Assembly: GCF_030272615.1 (NCBI RefSeq)
Contig: NC_081410.1
Location: forward strand, 259,937,533-260,001,532
Length of the DNA stretch: 64,000 bases
Reading direction: 5' to 3'
DNA from: Cryptomeria japonica
Taxonomy: Eukaryota > Streptophyta > Pinopsida > Cupressales > Cupressaceae
Shown: positions 12,069 to 24,436 of the stretch, one piece after another
Layout: each line of letters begins with the position of its first letter
Numbering within the stretch: the stretch's first letter is position 1
The notes under the pieces: generated by a model
Seen by the model: the letters and a program-made list of their open reading frames with translations, nothing else
Databases searched by the model: none
What the model was told of the DNA's origin: nothing
Position numbers and translations under genes: made by a program

Positions 12069-15000
12069 CTAAAAAATGTCTGTCAAAACTAGATTTATTC
12101 CATTGCTGAATGTTTTGCAGTCTTTTATGGCTTCTATAGTCCTCTGCACTGTATCAGTGAGTATGTGCATTTTCTCTTCCGGTGTCTTTAGTCTGGGAAC
12201 CAGAGCCTTAGATATTTCTTTTCTCAAAGAAATAAGATACTCTAGTCTTGGACCAAGTCTACATTTTAAGTCCTTTGCTTTGTCCTTTATTCTTTGTTTT
12301 TCATTTTCCAGTTTCTTGATTTTTTCTTCCTGCTCTGCAATTATCTTCTCTAATTCCAAAAATGAGTTTGATGTTCCAATCAGATTATCAGCAATATTAT
12401 TAATCTTATCTTGTGCTTTTCTAATTTCTTTGTCAAGATCCTCTGTTAATACATCCGTTTTACAAGTGTCCTTGTACAATTTCTTGAAGTCAAGAATGAT
12501 TTTACTGAGTTCCGGTAAAAGAGTATCCATTTCCTCTTTGTTCTTATTCACAATTTCCATAAATAATTTTTCTTTCTCTTTTATCATTCTTTCCTTAAAT
12601 GTATCCTCATTTATTTTGTCCAGTGTTATTAGGTTGCCGGTTATATACTTAGATAGTGTGTCTAATTGGCTTAAAGAATCTTTATTCTCAACACTGCACT
12701 TTAGTGCTATCATCTTAAAAATTGGAAAAGTGTCATGTATAGCCTTATAGGCTTGTGCATTGCACTCTGTTATTTTCTTTATTGAATATAATAAGACCTC
12801 ATCTACATTAGTTAGTTTGAATTCTGTAATGGCTGTATCGGATGTTTGCCCAAGAGTTTTTACAATCTATAATCCGTTGGTTGTAGTTGTAGCTTTTCTT
12901 TCCTCTTTCTTTGGAGGATCTGTTTGGGTTTTCATTTCTACAAACAAAATTTTAGGCTTTTCATTTTGGGCCGGTGGCACTGTCTCTGTCAGTACCTGTG
13001 AAGGAGCCTTTTGCTCTACTTGTTCCTCTATGTTTTCCACTACTAGTTTTTCCTCTGTGCTGCCTGTTGCCAGTGACTCAGTTGGTTTTTCAGTTTCAGT
13101 AGTTTCTGATGGCTTAGTGGATGCATCAGTATGCATATCTATAGTTTTTGCCTTTCTAGTGTCTGGGGGTTCACTTGATCCTTCAGTTTGTTTTAGTTCC
13201 CCAATTTCAATATTTTCTACTGCAATATTTCCTGCCGGTGGCTCTGTTGCCACATCTGATGTCTCAGTAGATTCCTTATCCACCACAATATTAACTTCTT
13301 GAGTGTCAATGTTCATTGTATATAACACCTCAGAATCAGGATTTGTATCCTCATGTGGTGTGTCCATACTCTCAATTGCCAGTTGATTGTTAGTAGTGTC
13401 TCTAGGTGGAGTATCTAGAGGCGGTGGGGGTAAGTTGTCTGTTATCTTTATACTGGGAGGTCCACCTACCTTACCTTATCCTTTGTCCCTGTCCTTTTGA
13501 TATACCTTGAAGGTTTTAGGTTTTTGATACTCTTCCTGTTTCTCCTTTTCTACCAGGAATATGTCCCATGCATCTGCTGTTTCCTCTGTTACCTGATTCA
13601 CTCTTCCTGCCATCAATGCTACATGCCGATGAGTAGTTGAGAATACTGACCGGTTAGCCTCAGAGATTAATTGATCTATCTCATCAGGTGAGTTAATAGG
13701 GTGCAATGCAAGTAGTTTTTCATTCTTTATTTTCTTATCTTGCTCAACAATAGCTACTCTTCTAGCTTCCAGTCTATTATATAGATTTGTTGGTATTTCA
13801 TCAACAACTTGCATCAAAAATTTCTTGAAAATATCTAAGTGTAAGATTACACTGTTCTCTACTTTCTCTTTGTCATCAACGGATAGTGTGTCATATAATT
13901 TGTTGATGTTCTTCAACTTTCCATCCTCCGTAATTTCACTGAGAAGTTTATCAATGGGTGCAATAGTTTGTTGTGTCTTCTTCTTAGGAGTCATCTTCTT
14001 TTTCTTTGGAGTTAATTTCTTTGTTGGGGGCCTCACTACTTGTTGCTTCTATCTTGTCCTCTTTGGTGTAGGAGAAGGTGTCGGTGAAGGTTTTCTTTTC
14101 CTTTCAACTCTCCTAAATACATCAGGTATGTCACTTTCTAAAGAAGTTCCAACCGGTGAAAGGTGAGTTTCTGGTTGAAGTGCTTCCAACTCACTTTCAG
14201 TTATACTGGTTTGTTTTAGCACATCTTCCTTAATAGCTTTTGCCTGCTGGGTTCCTTTTCTAACAGTTGCCTCAACCTTCTTAACTCTTTTCCTTGATTT
14301 AATTTGGCTTTCTATAGTTTTAGCATTACCAAATAGTTTTTCTTCCGGTTCCTTAGGAGCTTCCAGGAGGACTTTTGCATAAGTTTCTATTATGTTGTCA
14401 TCAGTCTCATACCCCATTTCAGTTACCTAGATGGTTCTAGGAATAACTGCCTCCATCTAAATTTCATCTTTCTTTATTACAAAACAGATTTTCTTTTGGT
14501 ACTTATCCACAATAGCTTGTGATAGCCTTACTCTTGTTTGCATTCGAGCCTTGAGTGCTTGAAAGTGCTCATTTATGGTTTTCTCCCTGTTCTCTCCCAT
14601 ATTGTTCAACAATTCTGATAGTTGTTTTCCTATCAGTATATCAAATCCAAAATCTTTAGCACCAATACCGGGTACTTGTTTGGTTATGTATAGCATCAGA
14701 CAAACAAGTAGGTTTCCAAATCTGAATGTTCCTTTCTTTTCCCTTTTGATCTTTCCTAGATTGTCTATTAGCTCATCTTTAAGCCACTCACATATGTCTA
14801 TCCATGCATTATCATTTACCATATCATAGGCACTCTTAATACATAGGCTAGAAATTGAGTTTAACCTATTTACATGTGTAGCCTTGTAACCTAAGATCAT
14901 ACTGATAAATCTAATATTTGTATCCTTTACATCGTTTACCCTTAGTGATCTTTTATCAAATGTTGCACCGATTAGGTTAGTCACTAAGTCATTTGAGACC

Positions 15001-15463
15001 TTCTTAGTTTTATCAAGTCTGTTGCTGGTGGAGGTAACCCTATTACTGCCCTTACTACTTCTTTTGTGATCTTATGAATAGAGTCTAACTAGAAAAATTC
15101 ACCATGTACTTTGCTTAACACAATCCTTATGATATCCTTGGGGAAATCTGAAATACTAAGTATTTCAGTGAAACCTAGGGTTTCTACTATCTTGTGTTTA
15201 GGTTTGACATTTCTGGATTCATCACAAATTACAGTCTCATACATATTCTTAATTTCATCATCACCTAGTTCATCAATATGACAATGTATATACATTCTAG
15301 GGTCTTCAACATATACTACTCCTTTAGGGATTTGGGAGAATGCACCTATGCTGTCATCTTTCTTAGCAATTTTGGGAACTAGCTGAAAAATGGGTCTAGG
15401 TCGCTTAACAACTTCAACAACAGTAGGGTTTGCAATAAATTTAGGAGTGGATGAAGATGCCAT
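12069..15463 (-). pseudogene. Element A large protein of unknown function, about 1,100 codons
   Basis: An ATG at 15463 (MASSSTPKF...) opens a frame that meets a TAG at 15089 and a frameshift near 15020. From there one frame continues to 12069, with TAG at 14457, 14427, 14049 and 12867 and TAA at 13476 as the only breaks in about 985 codons. Such length with so few stops shows it was coding. From N to C: a globular part (about 300 residues, including a W-rich ICEWLKDELIDNLG segment and hydrophobic helices); a very basic K/T/P stretch (KKLTPKKKKMTPKKK, near 14020-13980); an acidic, P/T/E-rich linker (13400-12870); and a C-terminal coiled coil rich in K, E and L (12713-12100). It occupies the place of pol but shows no D-SG, HHCC, DDE or YVDD motif. 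I do not recognise the family. It could be a captured host gene or a lineage-specific Gag/accessory protein. Confidence 0.75.
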
Positions 15464-15807
15464 AGCTATAAATACCTCAATCTACCTTAAGGATGAATGC
15501 TTGATGGATTGCTTCACTTCTTTGCTTGGAGTATCTTTGCTCGGGAATTTTTGCGCTCTCGAAGATTTGAATGCTCGGTGAATGAAAAAAGAGCCAAAAC
15601 ACTTGCTTTATAATGTTATCTTCACCAACTACCACATTTAATGCTTGCTGGTTAAGTCACAACTTAAGTCATCTGCCGGTATAGAAGTAATTTCAATCTT
15701 CTCACCATCAACCGAGGGAATAATAGCATGTTTTTCATTTTGTTGCTAAACCCTCAAAAGAGTTTTCTTCAGTTAGATGAGGAGTCTCCTATCAGTGGAG
15801 TGTTACT

Positions 15808-16514
15808 CTATTCTATCGGTGGAGGTGTAATCATATCAACATTCTGATCTGACTTTTTGATCCATTGTTTTGAAAATTCTTGCTTTACCTCTTCAACCTT
15901 TTCTTTACCTTTCAAACTAGGACCTTTGTTATTTGCCGATGATGCCTTACTTCTACAAAATTTAGCAATATGTCCGATCTTGTTACAAGCATAAAAAAGT
16001 CACATTGTTCTTTTGAATAGCTTTCCCATATCCTATGCTGGTATGTGTTCTGCATTGATTAGATAAGTGCCCAAATCTTCCACAAACATAACATCTCACA
16101 TTCATTCTGCAATTTTCTGAATTATGACCAACTTTATTGCATTTAGAACATTGACCGGTGGGTGTGTTAGTGTTCCAACATCATTTAGCATTCTGGCCAA
16201 GTCTTCTTCATTCTTCTTCCTATCTTCAATTTCTTTGCAAAATCTCATAGTCATATCCTGCATCTCATTCTGTGTTGTGCTGATCTCTTGTCTTAGCTTG
16301 TTTACGAGATCATTAAGAGTTTCTTTTTCATCATTCTCATTCTACATCTTTTCACAAAGTTCTCTTCTCTTATTTCTTGCAATGGTAAGATTTTCTTGAA
16401 GTGCTTGAAAGATATCCTGAGTAGCCTTTAGATCATCTTCAAGTTTGATATTCTTCACCTTTTCTACATCATAGTCTGAAAAGTTGTTTTCAATTGTTCC
16501 CTCAAGTTTTCCAT
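15808..16514 (-). pseudogene. gag: Element A gag-like protein: coiled coil and three CCHC zinc knuckles
   Basis: The first ATG after the PBS is at 16514 (MENLREQL...). The frame is shifted at least twice. Residues from about 16440 to 16170 form a K/E/L-rich coiled coil. Three knuckles follow: C-SK-C-NKVG-H-NSEN-C (16150 on), C-YV-C-GRFG-H-LSNQ-C (about 16100 on), and a third NKIG-H-IAKF-C near 15990-15960 after a one-base deletion. A lysine-rich tail ends at a TAG at 15808. Three knuckles in a row are unusual for plant copia Gag, which normally has one. The protein would bind and package element RNA. Confidence 0.65.
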
Positions 16515-16571
16515 CTCTACCGGTGACAAGATCTTCCTCAAGCTATTAGGCTTTTGAAAATAGAGGACCAG

Positions 16572-16583
16572 GCTCTGATACCA
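16572..16583 (-). other. Met-initiator primer binding site of element A
   Basis: On the minus strand this is TGGTATCAGAGC, the exact plant copia PBS for tRNA-iMet, 2 nt from the LTR end at 16586. Confidence 0.92.
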
Positions 16584-16585
16584 AT

Positions 16586-17381
16586 TGTTAGGATTCCCAA
16601 AGATACTGAGAGGGGGGGGGGGGGTGGGGTGAATCAGTATCTAACCGGTTTCTATATTTACTTGAATTAAAACATGTAAAGCATATCAATACTTTGTACC
16701 GGTAAATCAAAAATAATGCAGTAAATAAGAATAACGACAACCACATGAAAAGCACATCATAACACAGTAGTTTAACAAGGAAATCCAATGTGGGAAAAAC
16801 CTCGTTAAGATTTGTGACCCACAATATTCACTTACTGGCCAATAAGGGAATATTATTGTTTTACAAGAGGGGTCTGGACATGTAGGAAGGCCAAGTGCCT
16901 AGAGCTCACTGCTCAATTACAAAGGAAGTCACACTGACTTACAAAAATGGATTAAACAAATCCAATGTCTTATGCTGCTTCAAATTAGCATCTGCTATGC
17001 CAGATCCAGTACTGGTTTTAGTTATGCTTCATACATAAACCCTTAACCTATAATTCGAATATTAGGTCTACATAATTTTACCTATCACCTTATTTCTAAA
17101 TTTTCTACAATCTCATACATATATAAGTCATATTACAACTCGCCATGTCAGCTTACAATGATTTTACAATTAATTACAAAATATATTATCAACAAAATTC
17201 CTGTCAGCCAGAGTGTCGGTATCCATCCTTTCACTACCGGTGTTCTGTGTGCCGGTGTAGAGTTTGTCATTTCCGGTGCTAGTATATTTGTTTTGCCGGT
17301 ATCATATGATTGCAAGGTTGTCATCAATGACAAAACCTTCAATCACCCACAATTTCTCATTGGATTGTGAATTTTCCAACA
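16586..17381 (-). repeat. 5' LTR of element A (796 bp)
   Basis: It starts TGTTAGGATTCCC and ends TTTCCAACA, followed by target copy ATTCT. It contains a run of 11 or more G residues (about 16612-16623), longer than in the other LTR, a likely slippage site or sequencing-sensitive tract. Confidence 0.92.
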
Positions 17382-17569
17382 ATTCTAGCTTATCCTTCTC
17401 ATTTTGGACCTTAGGTCTCAAGTTGAGGCCACGTAGGGGGGAGAAAGTCACCCAGGGCCCCCACTCGCTGGTGTTTGGACCCAAATTCAAACCACTTCAT
17501 GCTTGGATTGGTTGAGTAGTCTCGTGTCACCCTGCTCTAGGTTTTGCACCCTGAAATGCTTGGGAGAGG

Positions 17570-17576
17570 TATATAA
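17570..17576 (+). promoter_or_regulatory. Likely TATA box of element C (left LTR)
   Basis: The sequence GAGAGGTATATAAGCAAGG lies within the LTR at a position typical of an LTR promoter and sets the element's direction as plus. The other LTR has the decayed version GTATGTAAGC near 60846. Confidence 0.5.
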
Positions 17577-18415
17577 GCAAGGTATCCTCCCTCATTTTAG
17601 TTCTGTAAATCATGAATCACAAACTAAGCATAGGAGGAGAAGTATAGGCATTTCATCCCACCATATTCTTCATTGTGGTAGCCTTTGAAAAACCTTCATG
17701 CAAGCATGTCTTTTGTGATGTCCTTTTAGGTAGTTTGTGTGGAGTCATGATATTGCATCAAAAATTGTGATCATCTTCAAAGAAGAATTTGCATCATCAA
17801 GGTAAAAAACACTTCTATTCTCAGATCTAGTCTCTGCTATATATTGACACACTTTCCTTTCAAGTTCAATTCAATACAATTTCAAGGTTGATTGCAAAAA
17901 TGAGGTTTGACTTAGGCAAATCCCTTTGTACCCAACATTTTCATCTTTTCTATTGTGTAGCAACATGTGACACACCTATGAAAACAATTGTAGACTAATC
18001 AGGTGGAGATCTACAATTTGCAATTTGTCGAAGCATAAATTGTTGGGAGTGGGTCAAACACAACGTCTTAGTATTGAGAGCAGGCCAATTTGGGTGACCC
18101 AATACTTTCACTTTTGCCTCAAATTTTGATTGTGTTATGGTTTTGGTCTTCTTTGTTCTATTCTCTTCCAAAATTAGGTTCTCGACATATTACAACCCTA
18201 CACACAAAAAATGTTATCTTCTCATTCTACCTCACATCCTTCTTCCTAATTTGCAGAGTCACTTTCAAGTACCCCCCATAAGGGATTACTGAATTAACCT
18301 TGTGACTTAGAACAACTTAGGCTGATTGAATCATTCTCTCTCTCAATTTAATCAACGTGAAAATAGTCATAAGTTTCCTAGTTTTCTAATGAACCCTATT
18401 TCCCACCCATTACAT

Positions 18416-19823
18416 TTTGGTGAACTTGACTCTTCTTACATTGCATTAATTCTAATATTATTTTTTAAATTTGATTTATGTGTCTTGCATTGTTCATAAT
18501 GGAATTCACTAAATCTAATTGGTTTTCTATTTCACATATGATTACAATTCTTCTTAGCTAAATTTATCAAAATCATGTGTTGGATAATGGTTTGTTTCAC
18601 TTCATGTTTCTTACCTTCATTCATATTACTCTTGCATATGGTATCATTAGAATTTCAAAGATATTTACTACTTGAAAACCATCTCTCAAATATTTTATCC
18701 ATTTTGTGTGTTGTTTTATGATGACATTCTTAAGAAAATACATAGCATATGTAGATCATATAAAAGCTTTTTGTAGAAAGTGATAATCCTAGAGATGATA
18801 TTGAAAAGGATTACACTTATACCTCTCCTAGGGTATCTTATGAGAATGAGGAAAGAATCAATATTCCTATCAATGATCTCTCCAATGGAGAGAAAGCATC
18901 GAAGAGCAACATGCCACCATCTTCTTCTTGTAAAGATACTTTAGTGAAAGGGGGCAATGTAAAAATGTTGCTTTATCAATCCCTCTAGATCCTCCTTATT
19001 CTCCTACATCTTATCTTTGGCATCATAATATTCTAAAACAAGATGATATTATACAATTTATTTATTATTTATCTCCTAACATAACATTAATCAAAGATGA
19101 ATATTTAGATGACCCTCCTCCCAAATCTACCAAAGAGGACATGGATAATTATGATAGAAAGGAGAATATCCCCACTAGATATTTTCCTTCTTCACCTAGT
19201 CATCCTTTTGGCCCTTCACCTTATCCTTACACAACTTATTTTAAATAAATGCATGACGAAGGTCCTTCTTCTCTGAAATTACAAACATCTTAGGAGTTGG
19301 CTATGATATGATTTCTAAACAAGGCTATAGAGGACACAGACTTCGAAAACATGAACAAGGAATTAAGGTCCCTATAGATCCTCCCTCACAATCTACTAGA
19401 GAAGGTTTAGGATATCCTCATTCATCACCTCAAATATCTATAGAAGACTCTCATAAGGTTCAAATGCTTAAGGAATAATTTGTAAAATATAGAAACTATT
19501 GTCCTTCTAGAAAGTCTTCTTCATCACACAATCCTCTTCCTTCTTTATCAATGCTTTTACCACAAGAAAACAACCCTTCTACTAGTATATTTTACCCTAC
19601 ATCTCAAGAGACAAGACCTATCCATATTGATAATCAAGAAAAACTAGCTACAAAAATCTTTTGGAGATTGAAATATGATAAAAATGTTATTTTACCTTTC
19701 ATGATATACAACAATAATTGCAAATACAAAGGCAGTGATGTGTATTGTCTCTTTCATCATAGTTACTCTCATTCTCTTAGAAATTTTAAAGCTTTAAATA
19801 TTTTTTCAAGACTAATATGATAG
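18416..19823 (+). other. Element C interior, segment 1, with a decayed frame
   Basis: This follows the left LTR directly. From about 18780 to 18960 a plus-strand frame is open (around ENEERINIPINDLSNGEK), with further S/P/Y-rich open scraps to 19820 in shifting frames. It could be the remains of a gag, but there is no zinc knuckle. It ends at GATAG (19819-19823), the target copy of element B; the host text resumes at 47322. Confidence 0.45.
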
Positions 19824-20219
19824 TGTTCGCGTGAAATCTGGAATCTACATCTGCAACACAAACACTCAATAGATCATTACATGCACGGTTAGTTGATCAA
19901 AATCAATAACTGTAAAACCATGACAAATTGACCTATTGCCTCCTAAAAGATGCAAGTATAGATTTTCTCTCAGATTTGTCTAAGCAATACCAGTGACTTG
20001 ACTACACCAAGATGGAGGATTTAATCTATATGAATGCAAATTAGATGAATGCAAGATTAACAAAATAAGCTAGATTAATGCAAAATGATATGAGATACAT
20101 GATTGTATGCATGATTAATTTAAGATGCTAATTATGATAGAGGATGGAGATAAAATTGCCTATAATAATGATGCTAAAATTATGAATGCAAGGGATCTTT
20201 ATTACTCCAAAATGAGAGG

Positions 20220-20227
20220 TATTTATA
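20220..20227 (-). promoter_or_regulatory. Likely TATA box of element B
   Basis: TATAAATA on the minus strand, conserved in the other LTR at 46706-46713. About 15-25 nt downstream comes AGTAATAAAG, a possible polyadenylation signal. Promoter strength is not known. Confidence 0.5.
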
Positions 20228-20403
20228 GGAATTCCAAGTTTAAAGTTGAGGTGGCAGGAATCGATGGTCCAGATTTGATCTGAAGATATCAAGGGATAAG
20301 ATTGGGGAAGTTGGAGAAGAGGTTGGAGGAAGGGACACTTGTCATATCTGTGGTGACAAGTGGTAAGGAACCTTGCTCATGAGAGGGCAAGTGTCCAAGG
20401 GAG

Positions 20404-20433
20404 GAGACACATGGCAAAAGTGCCATGTGTCTC
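20404..20433. other. Perfect 13-bp hairpin in the LTR of B
   Basis: GAGACACATGGCA, a 4-nt loop AAAG, then TGCCATGTGTCTC. The copy in the other LTR (46890-46920) keeps the stem through two changes that become G-T pairs. It may be an RNA structure in the LTR transcript or a protein-binding palindrome. Confidence 0.7.
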
Positions 20434-20824
20434 AAGGGGGGAATATCCAACCCATAAGAGGTTAGGATGTGCAAGATAGGATAGGGTTAGTTAAACCCAG
20501 GACTAGATAGAATGAGTTAGGTTAGAGGGTGGTTAGGTTAGGTGGTTAGGTTAGGAGCCATGTGCTCATATTTGAATTTAGAAATTCAAATATTAGGAAA
20601 AGATAATTAATTTTAACAAATCATGATTTGATTTGTTTTAACTAATTATGATATTAGAAGAGTGAATTAAAATGGGTAGAGGATTAATTAATCAAAGGGG
20701 AATTATTGAAATGAACTTAATGAATAAAGCTTTAGATTTATTTATAAGTAGACTAAATGGGGAAATTAATCAAATTATTTGTGAATTCAATTAACTATCT
20801 TCAGACCATTTTGAGGTGTATACA

Positions 20825-20838
20825 TTTTTCCCCTCTTT
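20825..20838 (-). other. Polypurine tract of element B
   Basis: On the minus strand AAAGAGGGGAAAAA lies directly against the LTR start TGTATACACC. Confidence 0.85.
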
Positions 20839-23147
20839 GAAGCGATGTGTGATGACACATTGGTTCAAAGAAAAATCTTGATTTGATGCAGATTTCATTT
20901 CGATATGATGCTCTATACGCTAACTGATAGATTATGATGTGAGGATGCCCCCTCGAGAGATCAATTAAGAGAATTGATGATTGAATTGTTTGGATTTGTG
21001 CGAAATTGATTTCCCGATAAAATTTACTTGATTCCTACAACTTTGGTTGATAAAAGTGTCAGTTCTCTGATTACTTTGATGTTTTGCTTGAATTGATGAT
21101 TGATAGAGTTTGATTGACCTCATGATCGATGAGGGTCAATGATATAAACTCTAGATTTGATGATCTGATAGGATGAGTTTGATTGACTTTATGATTGACG
21201 AGCGTCAATGATATAAACTCAAGATTGAAAATACTAGATGCGTGACCTCATGATGAATGAGAATCACTGATTGGTGCTCAAAAATATTGATGGAAATCTC
21301 TAGTGAGTGGATAGGATAGCGGATCAAATGATCAAATAGATTGATTGGATAAAGAACTGACATTTTGTTGAAATCTCATTGCATGAAGATTCAGATGTGC
21401 TGATGTTGGTTCATTCAAGGGAGTAACATGAGATTCGTTTAGGTAGACAACATCTAGAGAAAGTTTTGGTCATCATCCTAGTGGACATTGATATGAGAGA
21501 TTGATCATTGATCCGATTTTATATACACCATTGATGAGACATTGATGATTCCTGTGATATATTCTGACATTTTTGTGATATCATTGTACATTGGACCTTG
21601 ATTATTTTGAATGATATGATATGCAGTCAATCCTATTTGCCTTATATGGTCTATGAGATTATGGATGCATTCTACTTGCTATATGATTATGGACCCTAGA
21701 TGATGGATGCATGCCTCTTATATGATGATGCAAGATGATGCTATATGTACTATGTGAATATGTATGGTGATGCATGTGCAATGAAATGCTTCCTATTTGT
21801 ATGATGATTTTCTGACTTTTCCTATGCATGTTCATATGAGATGGATGCAACACAATGCAATGATGATGTCTTTTGACATGATGATATTTATGAATGGATG
21901 AAAGATTGAATGATCTATATGGATGATGGATCTATATGAATGACTTCTTATTATGAAATGATGACATGTGATGAAATGAACTAACTTATCATGCAGAATG
22001 AATGCATTAATTATTTTTGTTAATGTACAATGTACTCAATCACGTAATAAGAGAGATAACACCTGTTGAAGAATTTGGCCTTGGAAAAAGATGAGCTTTT
22101 GTGATCCCATGCAAAATGAAATGCAATCTACTTTAAATGCAAATGCAAATAAGATGCAACACTGCGATCAGATTAGTCACTTAGTCATTGCTTTTTTGTC
22201 ATCATTGAGCTTTTAAAATGTGGGAAGTGAGTGCAAACATCAATGGTATAATTGAACCATGATTACTTGAGCACTACTTTCCTGGGTTTTGATATTGCAA
22301 GTTAGCACAAGGATCGAGGTATAATTGAACCAATATGACTTGAGTGTTGCTTGCGTAAAATAGGCAATATTAACCATTTCTATATGCAAATCTGAAATGT
22401 CTTCGATGATACTCTGATGATCATGTCCTGAGATAAATTTACACATATTAAAGCTTAATTTACAAATAGAAGACAAGAAAATATCATGTTTCATCCTTGT
22501 TTCTCTAGTCAGAGACATCCTTGAGTCACTCAGAAATCATGATAGTGAAAATCAAGATAAAATAGTTGAACCATTATTATCAAAGTGTTAAAATCATTAG
22601 TCAAAAAATATCATCCATTGATATGTGTTTGTCATGTTTAGACTGACAATGGGTAGTTGGTTGATAATTTGATCTTGTGTTCAACATTGGATGTGTATCA
22701 AGTTTCACTTGACAAGTGTTGCCTAACTGTTCTTCTACCTGTTTGATTAAGCCCAAGGAAATTTTGCCCCTAGCCAGGTTCAAGATTTTGCCCCTAGTCT
22801 AGAAATAGATTTTATTATGGTATATACAATGATCCAAACCATGGCGAGAACTCATCGGTGAAGCTTGCACATGTACAAAGGCTTTATTATGGATATGAAC
22901 AACATTGATGAAAATGAATGCAAGTGGAAGGATGCATGAACTAATAGATGGAAGAGCTAGCTGACAGATAGCGCATATTGCTAGGTTTTCGCCATTTATT
23001 TTTATTGCACTTTTTCCCATATTTGATTTTTCACTGTTTTCATTGTTTTTGTATTTTTTTGCTTTCTTTTTTTTTTGGATTTTCTTCTTTTTCACTTTTT
23101 TTTGGATTTTTCTGCTTTTCCACATTTTTTTTTTGATTTTTTTGCTT
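20839..23147 (-). other. Long 3' non-coding region of element B
   Basis: About 2.3 kb lies between the integrase end and the PPT. 21100-21260 repeats the pair GAGTTTGATTGAC(C/T)T...GATATAAACTC twice, and ATGATG-rich text fills 21650-22000. A T-rich stretch on the plus strand (23020-23165) gives lysine-rich translations that are not a real gene. No protein motif is seen. Confidence 0.5.
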
Positions 23148-24290
23148 TTAGACATAATTTTTTTTCAGATTTATGCTATTGATGGGTTCCTCGAGCTGAT
23201 CCTGGTTTGGCATTGATAGTTGATAGGCTCCTGACCCAAATGTTGCTATGACCACAAACAGACCCAACCAGTTTGGTTCAAATTTCCCTTTCTTTTCTTG
23301 ATCTGACTGGTTGCATGGATTTTCCTTTAGCACTAGTTCTCCAACTTGAAAGGGTCTTGGTTTGAACTTGTGATTATAAATTTGACACATTCTTTACTAA
23401 TACACCTTCAAATGATCAAAGGCATTTTGTTTTTGTTCATGGATCAATTCTAGCTCTTGCAGTCTAGATACTTGTTGTTCTTCATCTGGGATAAGTCCTT
23501 TTAATGATACTCATAGAGAAGGTTTCTCTACTTCTATTGGCAATATTACTTCTAATCTATATACAAGAGAGAAAGGCATATCTTCTTTTGGTGTGCGGAT
23601 ATTGGTACGGTAGGCCCATAGACCAGGGTTCAATTGAATATGGCAATCTTTGCCAGCATCATTCACTGTCTTTTTGAGGATTTTCAAAATTGTTTTTTTT
23701 GATGCTTCTGCTTGTCCATTCCCTTGTGGATAGTAGGGTGTGGAGAATCTATGTTGGATCTGAAATTTATCACAAAGCTCTTGTACATCCTAGTTCTTGA
23801 ACAGTCACCCATTATCAGTGTAATGGTCATGGGTATGCCATAGCGACATATGATGTAGTTCAAGATAAATGCAACAATTTATTTTCCTGTGATATTTGTG
23901 AGCGGTACCACCTCAATCCATTTTATAAAATATTTTGTAGCTACACGGATGAATTTGTGACCGTTGTATGAAGGAGGATTTCTCTTTCCTACTAGATCAA
24001 GACCCCATTGGCAGAAATGCCAAGAGGTTGCCAAAGCATGAAGCTCTTGTGCTGGTGCATGAATTAAATTACCATGGATCTGACATTGTTTGCATGTTTT
24101 AGCTATTTGAAAAGAATCTCATTCCATAGTTGGCCAATAATAGCCCAAGCGTATGAGTTTTTTTGAAAGGGTAAGACCACTTGAATGAGTGTAACAAATG
24201 CCATTATGGACTTCATTTAAGGCCTTCTCAAGCTCTTATTGCTCAAGACATCTTAAGAGAGTATCGTCCATACCTCGTTTAAAAAGGGTA
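23148..24290 (-). pseudogene. Element B integrase
   Basis: The zinc-binding part ends CKQCQIHGN near 24080-24060. Core segments WHFCQWGLDLVG and NPPSYNGHKFI follow near 24000-23950, then RYGIP near 23850. The C-terminal part (23390-23148) includes KFKPRPFQVGELVL and a K-F-x-PNWLG-x-FVV segment, the GPY-like end of Ty3/gypsy integrases. Integrase inserts element cDNA into chromosomes. Several stops and frame changes break it. Confidence 0.75.
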
Positions 24291-24436
24291 TCTGTGACAA
24301 GAGTATAATGGGAAGATTGGCAAATGAAATCTCTCTATTGGTTCTTTGACAAATCATGAGGGAGGGTATTATCTTTCACGTATGTATAAATTTGGCCATA
24401 GTGGGAAGAATTATGTCCAACAAGGTGATGGATAAT

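Larger units (their letters stand above)
11050..17381 (-). mobile_element. Element A: complete copia-like LTR element with no pol and a large unknown frame
   Basis: Both LTRs are present (11050-11825 and 16586-17381), flanked by a perfect 5-bp duplication ATTCT (11045-11049 and 17382-17386). The unoccupied site can be seen in the other LTR of C at 60647-60651. On the minus strand the order is PBS for tRNA-iMet, a gag-like frame with coiled coil and three zinc knuckles, a frame of about 1,100 codons of unknown function, then a PPT. No protease, integrase, reverse transcriptase or RNase H motif was found. LTR termini and the GGGGTGAATCAGT block resemble those of autonomous copia E, so A is probably moved by an E-like partner. 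That is inference. Confidence 0.9.
10935..18415 (+). repeat. Left LTR of element C, split by element A
   Basis: The LTR consists of 10935-11049 plus 17387-18415, about 1144 bp once A and one target copy are removed. It matches 60535-61711 along its whole length (for example TTCATGCTTGGATTGGTTGAG at 17490-17515 and 60760-60785). It has TG...CA ends. The word TTTTGGTGAACTTGAC directly after it (18416 on) includes a TGG and is a possible PBS, but I cannot match it to a tRNA. Confidence 0.75.
19824..20824 (-). repeat. 3' LTR of element B (1001 bp)
   Basis: On the plus strand it begins TGTTCGCGTGAAATC and ends GGTGTATACA. It matches 32581-32705 plus 46462-47316 continuously. It holds the uninterrupted CCTCCTAAAAGATGC site (19939-19953) into which transposon D inserted in the sister LTR. 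Confidence 0.93.

Noticed and set aside
12076-13302. Two long plus-strand frames (224 and 180 codons)
   Set aside because: They are antisense shadows of the minus-strand frame of element A, which is longer, continuous and has coiled-coil composition.
10935-18415. Left copy of C as an independent solo LTR
   Set aside because: Not fully excluded, but the one-mismatch outer duplication, same orientation and interior repeats shared by all segments favour one element.
23020-23165. Lysine-rich small protein on the minus strand
   Set aside because: It comes from an A-rich stretch in the 3' non-coding region of B; no start context or homology signal.
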